This document shows positions 30,677 to 37,880 of a stretch of 64,000 bases of DNA, piece by piece. Origin of the DNA: Pseudohalioglobus lutimaris (lineage in GTDB: Bacteria; Pseudomonadota; Gammaproteobacteria; Pseudomonadales; Halieaceae); the NCBI RefSeq assembly GCF_002866825.1, contig NZ_PKUS01000003.1, positions 208,683-272,682 of the forward strand, read 5' to 3'. The first letter of the stretch is position 1, and each line of letters opens with the position of its first letter. The notes under the pieces are model-generated. The model saw only the letters and a list, made by a program, of their open reading frames with translations. It was not told the origin of the DNA and ran no database searches. Position numbers and translations under genes: made by a program.

Positions 30677-31435
30677 TCAGACCTGAAGCCAGTCGAACCC
30701 TTCGTCCTGCTGCGCCCAGACCACTCTCTCGAGAGAGTCCAGGACCTCGCACAATGCCCGTTCGGCACTGTCGCGGGAGTTATTGTTTTCACTGATGTGG
30801 GCCACTACCAGGTTATTCAGCGCGCCGGCACAGTCCAGCTGGCGCAGCAACCCGGCAGCCTGCTCATTGTTTAGATGCCCCCAGTCGCCACCCACCCTGC
30901 TTTTCAGGTGCGGGGGGTATTTGCCCAGCAGCAACATATCCGAGTCGTGATTAAATTCCAGTAGCAGGCTGTCACAGCCACGGTAGCTGTCCACCACGTG
31001 GGGGGTCACACAGCCCAGGTCCGTAAGCACACCGAGAGACCTTCCCGCGGCGGACAGGCGAAACTGGCAAGGCTCGACGGCATCATGAGGCACCGCCACG
31101 GTTTGTACGCTGATCTGGCCAATATCAAACTGATCATCACAGTTAAAACAGCAGAATGTATGACTGCCATCACAGCGTCCACTGGAGGCCGTGCCATGGG
31201 TGAGGTACACAGGGATATTGTGGCGCCGTGAAAGCCGGGCCACGCCGGCACAGTGATCGCTATGCTCATGTGTGACCAGAATGGCCTGCAACTGATCGGG
31301 CTGCAGACCCAGGCGGGCCATACGTCGCGTGGTTTCCCGCACGGAGAAGCCACAATCGATCATCAACAGTGTCTCTCCGGACTGCACCAGGGTTGCATTG
31401 CCCTTGCTGCCGGAGCCGAGTGAGGCAAAACGCAT
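30677..31435 (-). CDS. MBL-fold metal-dependent hydrolase (YycJ/WalJ-like)
   Basis: A 252-residue metallo-beta-lactamase-fold protein opening RFASLGSGSKGNATLV, typical of the YycJ/WalJ group of predicted phosphodiesterases or nucleases. Metal ligands are the HxHxDH motif THEHSDH (His56, His58, Asp60, His61), a later His in AVPHDAVEP and the Asp in VLTDLGCVT. The first ATG is 31435; a GTG one codon earlier is possible. It follows bamC by 7 bp on the minus strand and is likely in the dapA-bamC transcript, an order also seen in pseudomonads. Substrate unknown. Confidence 0.88.
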   Translation of the reverse strand: MRFASLGSGSKGNATLVQSGETLLMIDCGFSVRETTRRMARLGLQPDQLQAILVTHEHSDHCAGVARLSRRHNIPVYLTHGTASSGRCDGSHTFCCFNCDDQFDIGQISVQTVAVPHDAVEPCQFRLSAAGRSLGVLTDLGCVTPHVVDSYRGCDSLLLEFNHDSDMLLLGKYPPHLKSRVGGDWGHLNNEQAAGLLRQLDCAGALNNLVVAHISENNNSRDSAERALCEVLDSLERVVWAQQDEGFDWLQV

Positions 31436-31442
31436 CACCGGG

Positions 31443-32498
31443 CTAGTTGATATTGCCCTTGATCAGCGACAGTAATGCCTGCTGGTCACGAACCGCCAGC
31501 TCTGCCTCCTGTTCCTGCGCACGAAGATAAATATGAATACCGGACTCGCCCCTGTCTTCGATTGACACGACAAAGCGCTCTCCCGCCTGTGGGTGCACGT
31601 CCTCGGAGCCCCATAGCCAGTCGAACCAGCCCTCTTCCTCACCGGATTCGGGCCCGAGGAAGACCGTATAGAAGGTTCCCTGGCTGCGATCACGGTCGGT
31701 AATTTCGAACGTGGATTTCTCTAGCGCCCTGCCCAGGGAAGCCCAGGCACGATCGAAGGGGAGTAGCAGCTGCAGATAGGGCTCTCCGCCCGCGCTTTCC
31801 TGCAGGGTGATACGCCCGCCGGCGCTGATACCTTGCTCGGCGACCATGGAGACTGGCGCCGCTTCCGCGCTATTGGCGATAAACTGCGCCAGCGTGCGCA
31901 GCATCTCCGATTCCTGGTCCAGATCATCAGAACGCGCTGGCCACACATTCACATCGCCGGCCTGGTTCTGCTGCAACACGTGCAATTCACTGGTGCCACG
32001 TTGCACGCCCTGTTCTATGCGCATGCGGAAGCGGCTGCCCATCGGCGCCCCCTCAAGCTGCAACCAGCCCGTTTCCAGTATACCGGCCCGGGCATCCACC
32101 CTGGCCAAACCAATACCCGAGCTGGTCAGGAAGCTGCGCACCTGGGGCCAGACCTGACCCGGCGCTTCAGCGACCAGCGCCCAGCTCTCATCGCCAAGCC
32201 GCTGAATGCGCACTGTCTCGTCCTCGGCATTGCCAACCAGCGGCGTAGGCCGCGGCACTTCGAATTCAGCAGAGCTGACTACGCCACCTGTTGTAGCCGG
32301 TACGGGGTAGATCTCCTGCAAGGCATCGGTACTCTTGCCCTCCGGCACGGCAATCACCGGCATGTCGGGCGCTCGCTTATAGTCCTCGGAGGCATCGCGA
32401 AATACCCCCTGGTCGCCAAACAGGTAGCCGCAGCCTGTCGTCGATGCCAGCATCAGGGCGATCAGGGCCCAGCGTCCGGTGATTACTGTCTTTATCAT
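31443..32498 (-). CDS. bamC: Outer membrane assembly lipoprotein BamC
   Basis: Lipoprotein of the BAM complex that inserts outer-membrane beta-barrels. The 351-residue protein has a signal ending at Cys23 (ASTTGC), the conserved unstructured lasso segment that binds BamD (about 40-95), and two helix-grip domains (about 100-215 and 235-345). Length and its place directly after dapA agree with BamC (NlpB/DapX). The ATG at 32498 overlaps the dapA TGA (ATGA), so the two are translationally coupled, as in E. coli. Confidence 0.92.
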   Translation of the reverse strand: MIKTVITGRWALIALMLASTTGCGYLFGDQGVFRDASEDYKRAPDMPVIAVPEGKSTDALQEIYPVPATTGGVVSSAEFEVPRPTPLVGNAEDETVRIQRLGDESWALVAEAPGQVWPQVRSFLTSSGIGLARVDARAGILETGWLQLEGAPMGSRFRMRIEQGVQRGTSELHVLQQNQAGDVNVWPARSDDLDQESEMLRTLAQFIANSAEAAPVSMVAEQGISAGGRITLQESAGGEPYLQLLLPFDRAWASLGRALEKSTFEITDRDRSQGTFYTVFLGPESGEEEGWFDWLWGSEDVHPQAGERFVVSIEDRGESGIHIYLRAQEQEAELAVRDQQALLSLIKGNIN

Positions 32499-33367
32499 TG
32501 TGCTACCGCCTTCAGGGCCGAGGCGACCTCTCCGTGATAGACCGGGGCGAGCGGGGTAAGCGGCAGACGTATACCCTCACCGATCAGGCCCTGCTGCTGC
32601 AGCGCCCACTTGACCGGGATAGGGTTGGCCTCAAGGAACAGCGCGCGATTCAGCGGATCCAACTGAGCGTTAATCGCACTTGCCCCCTCGCGGTCTCCTG
32701 CCAGGGCCAGCCGGCACATCTCTGCCATCTGCACCGGGGCCACATTTGCAGTCACGGATATATTACCCTTGCCGCCGGCCAGCATCAGCTCCATGGCGGT
32801 GGCGTCGTCTCCTGAGTAAATGGCAATCTGTTGGCCGCAGCGCGCGATCAGTTCGCGACCGCGGTCCAGGTCGCCAGTGGCGTCCTTGATGCCGATGATA
32901 TTGCGTAGGCCAACCAGCCGCTCCACGGTGTCATTGCGCATGTCTACCGCCGTGCGCCCCGGTACGTTGTACAGGACCTGCGGCACATCCACCGCTTCGG
33001 CTATCGCCTTGAAATGCAGATAGAGGCCTTCCTGGGTTGGCCGGTTGTAGTAAGGGGTCACCAGCAAACAGGCGTCGGCACCCGCGTCGGCGGCCGCCCG
33101 GGTCAACTCAATAGCTTCCCATGTGGCGTTGGCACCCGTGCCCGCCAGAATGGGTATTCGCCCGCCCACTTTCTGCACGCAGTGTTTGATCACCTCACAA
33201 TGCTCTGGAACGCTGAGGGTCGCGCTTTCGCCGGTGGTACCCACGGCGCCAATGGCCCCGGTGCCTGCCGCGATATGCAGGTCCAGAAGCCGATCAAGCG
33301 CTTCCCAGTCGACGCTGCCATCGCTGTGCATGGGCGTAACAAGGGCGACAATGCTGCCGGTAATCAT
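32495..33367 (-). CDS. dapA: 4-hydroxy-tetrahydrodipicolinate synthase
   Basis: Aldolase-type enzyme condensing pyruvate with aspartate semialdehyde, the first committed step of the diaminopimelate pathway. The 290-residue protein has Schiff-base Lys161 in [10 protein letters not shown], Tyr133 in LYNVPGRT and Thr44-Thr45 in GTTGES, at the same positions as in E. coli DapA. I start at ATG 33367; the frame opens to 33433 without conserved residues. dapD and dapE lie 7-8 kb away on the other strand, so the pathway genes are scattered but within one window. Confidence 0.97.
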   Translation of the reverse strand: MITGSIVALVTPMHSDGSVDWEALDRLLDLHIAAGTGAIGAVGTTGESATLSVPEHCEVIKHCVQKVGGRIPILAGTGANATWEAIELTRAAADAGADACLLVTPYYNRPTQEGLYLHFKAIAEAVDVPQVLYNVPGRTAVDMRNDTVERLVGLRNIIGIKDATGDLDRGRELIARCGQQIAIYSGDDATAMELMLAGGKGNISVTANVAPVQMAEMCRLALAGDREGASAINAQLDPLNRALFLEANPIPVKWALQQQGLIGEGIRLPLTPLAPVYHGEVASALKAVAQ

Positions 33368-33475
33368 CCGCAATTCTCCGAAAAATCTGGCGGAACAGCT
33401 CTGTTTCCGGCCGTCCGCGAGGAAGTTCGCCATTATCCATGACGGAGCGTGGATGACAACCGGCTTGGGCTAAAT

Positions 33476-33523
33476 TAGGCAGGCCTGTTATCCTTGGTTC
33501 GATCTGTTTTGGAGGCCTGCCTA
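33476..33523 (+). promoter_or_regulatory. 11-bp stem covering the ribosome site and start base of the next gene
   Basis: TAGGCAGGCCT (33476-33486) is the exact reverse complement of AGGCCTGCCTA (33513-33523), with 26 nt between. The second arm holds part of the GGAGG ribosome site (33511-33515) and ends on the A of the ATG at 33523. If transcription begins upstream of 33476, the mRNA would fold its own ribosome site into an 11-bp GC-rich stem. Alternatively the dyad is a protein-binding site in the dapA-divergent region. Confidence 0.5.
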
Positions 33524-34029
33524 TGCTATTCCTGCGAACCCTCACCGGTCTGGCCCTGTTGCTGGGGCTGGCCGTATCAACCCCGGGCAACGCCCAGGGC
33601 GAAGCATTCATCAGCGACCTGTCCTACCTGGACCGCCAATTCATGCAACAGCAGCGAGAGTCACTGGATGACCTGGCAGCGCGCAATCTCGGTAATCAGT
33701 TCAGCGGCGAACGGGATCGGGACCTGGCATTGCTGCAACGAATGCTGGATGAGGGACTGGTGCGCGATGACCAGACCCGCGAACTTCAAGCCATGGGCAT
33801 CATCATGGGCGACCTGCTGGCCGCTGAGCTGGGCCTTGACTGGGTCATCTACGAAGACAGGCTGGGTCGCACCCGGGCCCTGCGTTACAAGAGCAGCGAC
33901 AACTACCTCTTCCCGGTGACGATGATTGCGCGGCGCCGGGAGGCGGGCAACCGAACGCCAGTTATCGAGGTCTATCGCAAGGCACAGGAGAGCTTGAGTG
34001 CGGTAATACCCGCCCTGCCCTTTCGTTAA
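33523..34029 (+). CDS. Exported DUF3806-like protein
   Basis: A 168-residue protein with a cleavable signal peptide (hydrophobic 4-18, likely cut near GNAQ at 24). The mature domain resembles DUF3806: the pattern LQAMGIIMGDLLAAELGLDW, then a strand IYEDRLGRTRALRY and a late YLFPVTMIARR. The family has no assigned function. It is alone on the plus strand between divergent dapA and the MCE operon starting 60 bp further on; transcription into that operon is possible. The start is fixed by GGAGG, which lies in a strong stem. Confidence 0.72.
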   Translation: MLFLRTLTGLALLLGLAVSTPGNAQGEAFISDLSYLDRQFMQQQRESLDDLAARNLGNQFSGERDRDLALLQRMLDEGLVRDDQTRELQAMGIIMGDLLAAELGLDWVIYEDRLGRTRALRYKSSDNYLFPVTMIARRREAGNRTPVIEVYRKAQESLSAVIPALPFR

Positions 34030-34089
34030 ATCGACATCCGGTCGGTTCAGGCCTTAAACTGTGTCCTGCCCCAGCCTGACAAGGTACCA

Positions 34090-35220
34090 ATGACGCAACA
34101 ATCACCAGGGTTCGACCTGATCACCCGGGATCGCGACAGCGCGGTGCTGATGATCAGTGGCGACTGGATCCAGGGCAACTCGCACCAGGACTTCCAGTCA
34201 CTCAAGGAGGACTTGTGCTGCATCGTTGCGCCTGAACTGATAGTCGATGGTGAACAACTGGGGCAGTGGGATTCCGTGCTGATGGCATTTCTGCTGCAGT
34301 GCTATAACCAGTGCCGTGACGACGGTATCGCCTTTTCCATGCGCAACGTCCCGGCCAACGTAAACCAGTTACTGGAGGTTGCCAGCACCGTACCGACACA
34401 TGACCCCGGCGCAGCACCGGGCAGTTCCTGGCGCGACTGGTTTGACCCGGAACACTTGTTGCGCCAGTTGCGCAGTGCCACTGTGGATTCGCTGGCGTTC
34501 ATCGGCGAGCTCTGCATCGCCCTCTCACGACTGGTTATCGGTCAGGCCAGCACGCGATTCTCCGATTTCCGCCACTTCTGCTACCAGGCCGGACCGAATG
34601 CCTTCGCCATTATCAGCCTGACCAGCGTTCTGGTTGGTATGATCCTGGCCTACCTGGGTGCGGTGCAGTTGCAACAGTTCGGCGCAGAGATCTACGTCGC
34701 TGACCTGGTGGTCATTGGGATGCTCAGGGAGATGGGCGTATTGATGACTGCGGTGGTCATGGCTGGCCGCACCGGCGCCGCCTACGCGGCACAACTGGGC
34801 ACCATGCAAACCAACGAGGAAATCGATGCAATCACCACAATGGGCATTTCCCCTATGGAGTTCCTGGTGGTGCCGCGAATATTGGCGCTGGTGGTGATGA
34901 TGCCACTGCTCACGCTGTACGCCAACCTGCTGGGGGTCATCGGCGGCGGCATTGTCGCCGGGGGCATGGGTATCACGCCTTTGATGTATATTGCGCAGGG
35001 CGAGGGGGCAGTGGCGTTGAACCACCTCTGCGTGGGCCTGATCAAGAGTGTCGTCTTTGGACTACTGATTGCCGTGGCCGGCTGTCGCTCGGGCATCAAC
35101 AGCGGGCGCAGCTCAGCTGCTGTGGGTCAGGCCGCAACCGAGGCCGTGGTTACCGCTGTGGTCTACCTGATCGTTGCCGACGCGGCCATCAACATTATCT
35201 TTCAACAGCTGGATATCTGA
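34090..35220 (+). CDS. MlaE-type ABC permease with N-terminal STAS domain (MlaB-MlaE fusion)
   Basis: Permease of an MCE-type lipid ABC transporter. Residues 1-100 form a STAS-like domain (SAVLMISGDWIQG..., PELIVDGEQLGQWDSVLMAFL) equivalent to the separate MlaB protein. The rest is a MlaE permease with about five to six membrane helices and the family motifs LGAVQLQQFGAEIYVADLVVI and MAGRTGAAYAAQLGTMQTNEEIDAI. The 376-residue length fits such fusions, known from other bacteria. Its TGA overlaps the ATPase ATG (TGATG). The substrate is most likely phospholipid by family. Confidence 0.9.
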   Translation: MTQQSPGFDLITRDRDSAVLMISGDWIQGNSHQDFQSLKEDLCCIVAPELIVDGEQLGQWDSVLMAFLLQCYNQCRDDGIAFSMRNVPANVNQLLEVASTVPTHDPGAAPGSSWRDWFDPEHLLRQLRSATVDSLAFIGELCIALSRLVIGQASTRFSDFRHFCYQAGPNAFAIISLTSVLVGMILAYLGAVQLQQFGAEIYVADLVVIGMLREMGVLMTAVVMAGRTGAAYAAQLGTMQTNEEIDAITTMGISPMEFLVVPRILALVVMMPLLTLYANLLGVIGGGIVAGGMGITPLMYIAQGEGAVALNHLCVGLIKSVVFGLLIAVAGCRSGINSGRSSAAVGQAATEAVVTAVVYLIVADAAINIIFQQLDI

Positions 35221-35996
35221 TGAGCGAACCCCACATCAGCGTCCGCAACCTGACCATGGCTTACGGTTCTCGCGTCATCCAGTCCAATCTTGAGTTCGAT
35301 ATCAATCGCGGCGACATTTTCGTGATCATGGGCGGCAGCGGCTGCGGTAAAAGTACACTACTCAAACATATGCTCGGCCTGCTCTCTCCCGCGGCCGGGG
35401 ACATACTCTACGACGGACAGAGTTTTTTTGCTGCCAGCGAGGAGCAGCAGGACGCCATGCGCAGGCGCTGGGGCATCACCTACCAGAGCGGAGGCCTGTT
35501 CAGCGCCATGACCCTGGCGGAAAATGTCGGTCTGCCACTACAGCTCTACACGCCCTACTCGGCGGCAGATCGCGCCGACATCATCGCCTACAAACTGGCC
35601 CTGGTTGGTTTGGCGGGCTATCAGAACTACTACCCGTCCGAAATCAGCGGCGGCATGCGCAAGCGCGCCGCCCTGGCCAGGGCCATTGCCCTGGACCCGG
35701 AGATCCTGTTTTTTGATGAACCCTCCGCGGGGCTGGACCCGATCAGTTCAAGCCTGCTCGATGAACTGATCGTACAGCTGCAGAGCAGCACCGGTGCCAC
35801 CGTGGTGATGGTTACCCATGAGCTGCCGAGCATCTTTGCAATTGCCACCAATTCGGTGTATCTGGATGCCACCAGCAAAACCATGATTGCCTATGGTGAT
35901 CCCAAAATACTGCGTGACCACAGCGACCAGCCCGTGGTGCGTCAATTCCTGGCCCGCGAGGCGAGCAGCAGCGCGACTGCAGAGGAACCCTCATGA
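35220..35996 (+). CDS. MlaF-like ABC transporter ATPase
   Basis: Cytoplasmic ATPase partner of the MCE-type permease. In 258 residues it has Walker A GGSGCGKST (38-46), the Q-loop ITYQSGGLFSAMT characteristic of MlaF/Ttg2A proteins, the signature ISGGMRKR, Walker B LFFDEPSAGLDP and the H-loop MVTHELPS. The C-terminal tail after about 235 is short and variable. It starts on the base after the permease stop overlap and overlaps the MCE gene by 4 bp, so all subunits should be made together. Confidence 0.93.
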   Translation: MSEPHISVRNLTMAYGSRVIQSNLEFDINRGDIFVIMGGSGCGKSTLLKHMLGLLSPAAGDILYDGQSFFAASEEQQDAMRRRWGITYQSGGLFSAMTLAENVGLPLQLYTPYSAADRADIIAYKLALVGLAGYQNYYPSEISGGMRKRAALARAIALDPEILFFDEPSAGLDPISSSLLDELIVQLQSSTGATVVMVTHELPSIFAIATNSVYLDATSKTMIAYGDPKILRDHSDQPVVRQFLAREASSSATAEEPS

Positions 35997-36961
35997 GTGA
36001 AAAACCCAACACGGTGGCGATAGGCGCCTTCGTAATCGGCGCCCTGCTTATCGGCGTGACCACGATTATCTTTGCCCTCGGAACGGGCTTCGGGAAGGAC
36101 AGCAGCAAGGTGGTTATGGTCTTCGAGGGTTCGGTGAAGGGCCTCAATGTGGGTGCTTCCGTGGCACTGCGCGGCGTACAGATCGGCCAGGTAACCGATG
36201 TGGAACTGATCCTGGACTCGGACACGGTGGAATTGATCATGCTGGTGGAGGCGGAGATCCAGGGCGACAATATCCGCCGCAGTGGCTCCAACGCAGAGAA
36301 CCTCACCGAAGAGTTGATCTCGCACGGCCTGCGCGCCCAGCTCAACACCCAGAGTCTGCTCACCGGATTACTCTATGTGCAGTTGGACTTTCATCCGGAC
36401 AGCGCACTGATCCTGGCACCGATAGACTCGCCTTACCTGCAGATACCTACCATTCCCACGGAACTGGAGCGAATCACCCGCAGGCTGGAATCCATCGACT
36501 TTTCCAAGGTTGCCGGTGACCTGGAGTCCATCGCCAGCGGCGTGAACACGTTCGTCAACAGCCATAGTTTCCAGGACCTGCCCGGTCAACTACAGGAGAC
36601 TCTGGCGTCAGTGAACGAACTCAGCACCCGACTGGGGGGGCAACTCGCCAGCTCGGGCCCCAAACTGGATGCCCTGCTGGACGGCGCCAGCGACACCGTC
36701 AGTCTGGCAAATGCCGAAATACCACAGCTGTCCCTGCTGGTTAACCAGAACCTCGCGCTGCTTGCAGACGCGATCAAGGCATTTGAAGCGGGTATGCAGG
36801 ATTTTGAGGGACTGGTGGACTACGACTCCGCCACGATTTATGAACTCAATCGCGCCCTGCGTGAATTGGGCCAGGCCGGGCGGGCGTTGCAGCAGCTGGG
36901 CCAGTCGCTGGAGGAGCACCCGGAGTCACTCATCCGGGGAAGAAGTGGAGACGCAAAATGA
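35993..36961 (+). CDS. MlaD-like MCE-domain protein
   Basis: Inner-membrane-anchored substrate-binding protein of the MCE family. The 322 residues comprise an N-terminal membrane helix (about 8-30), one MCE domain (about 38-115; FEGSVKGLNVGASVALRGVQ is the signature) and a long helical C-terminal part (about 150-310) likely to form a coiled-coil tunnel. This is longer than classical MlaD (about 180) and more like single-MCE proteins of the PqiB/Ttg2C-related sets. Overlaps of 4 bp on both sides place it in a tight operon with a lipoprotein downstream. Confidence 0.9.
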   Translation: MSEKPNTVAIGAFVIGALLIGVTTIIFALGTGFGKDSSKVVMVFEGSVKGLNVGASVALRGVQIGQVTDVELILDSDTVELIMLVEAEIQGDNIRRSGSNAENLTEELISHGLRAQLNTQSLLTGLLYVQLDFHPDSALILAPIDSPYLQIPTIPTELERITRRLESIDFSKVAGDLESIASGVNTFVNSHSFQDLPGQLQETLASVNELSTRLGGQLASSGPKLDALLDGASDTVSLANAEIPQLSLLVNQNLALLADAIKAFEAGMQDFEGLVDYDSATIYELNRALRELGQAGRALQQLGQSLEEHPESLIRGRSGDAK

Positions 36962-37578
36962 ACCGTTCACTGGTAAGACACTGGATCGCCCTCCTGCTGC
37001 TGCCGCTATTGGCAGCCTGCGGTACTACGCCCAGCAGCCAGCATTATTTACTCACCGCTCCGGAAGCGCCACTTCCCCAGGGCATGACGCCTTCAATAGG
37101 CGTTGGCCCGATAACCGTCCCGGAGTATCTTAACCGGGACTCGCTGGTTAAGCGCATTGACAGCAACAGCCTGGCGATCTCCAGCACCGAGCGCTGGGCA
37201 GAGCCACTGGAGGACGGCATCCTGCGAGTGGTGGCGCTTAACCTGGCCGGATTGCTGCAAACCGAGAATGTACGCCTCTATCCCTGGCATCCGAAGCGCG
37301 CACCTGACTACGGAGTCAAACTGCGCCTGGTGGAAATGGACTCAAATGCTGAACGGGTGGTACTGGTAGCGGAGTGGTTTGTGTACAGGGTAGCTGACGA
37401 CAGCACTGTTGCGCGACGGCTAAGCAAGCAAAGTCGCCCACTCCCGGCCACCACACAGAACGGCAACGAGGTCGCCGCAGCCTATAGTGAGTTGCTTTAT
37501 GCGTTGAGCCAGGAGGTGGCCGCGTCGATTGCAGAGGCCCAGGGCAACCCTGCGGCGGTGAGCGCGCCTTCCACCTGA
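36958..37578 (+). CDS. ABC-type transport auxiliary lipoprotein (PqiC/DUF330-like)
   Basis: A 206-residue lipoprotein: signal with lipobox LLAAC (Cys21) followed by the family opening TTPSSQHYLLTAP and the later segment VPEYLNRDSLVKRIDSNSLAISSTERWAEPLEDGI. PqiC-type lipoproteins sit in the outer membrane and dock the MCE tunnel there, taking the place of MlaC/MlaA. Its presence suggests that this transporter spans the periplasm directly through the MCE protein and does not use the soluble carrier encoded at 22-699 (inference). Last gene of the four-gene operon. Confidence 0.88.
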   Translation: MNRSLVRHWIALLLLPLLAACGTTPSSQHYLLTAPEAPLPQGMTPSIGVGPITVPEYLNRDSLVKRIDSNSLAISSTERWAEPLEDGILRVVALNLAGLLQTENVRLYPWHPKRAPDYGVKLRLVEMDSNAERVVLVAEWFVYRVADDSTVARRLSKQSRPLPATTQNGNEVAAAYSELLYALSQEVAASIAEAQGNPAAVSAPST

Positions 37579-37880
37579 CCCGGAATTGGACTGTATGGCG
37601 CCGTCGCCGGAACGATGCGACCACGCCCTACGTATTTTCAGATTGATTTAAGCTAATACCCTGAGACTACGCAGTTGCTATCTAAACCGACCACCTGAGA
37701 AGATTCTAACGACAGGTGTTTCTACGGTATGATACGGCCAGGTATACCGAGAGACCTTGAAACTGGCTTTATAACAATAACTTACGGTTGACGCCGGACA
37801 CGCACTGAAATTCTTGCGCAAAAGTGCCGACCTACCCATAAAAAATGAACTGACACAGTCGCAATCCGGGATCTGAGACG
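37579..37880. other. 302-bp gap before the TonB receptor gene
   Basis: Non-coding stretch between the MCE operon and the receptor gene. It is more AT-rich than its surroundings, as expected of a promoter region. AT-rich hexamers such as TATAAC at 37770-37775 occur, but none has a -35 at proper spacing. I see no Fur box, no strong dyad and no terminator hairpin with a T run. The leader between any promoter here and 37881 could be long. Confidence 0.4.

Noticed and set aside
37740..37850. Candidate sigma-70 promoter for the TonB receptor
   Set aside because: The possible -10 hexamers (TATAAC, CATAAA) lack a -35 better than three of six bases at proper spacing.
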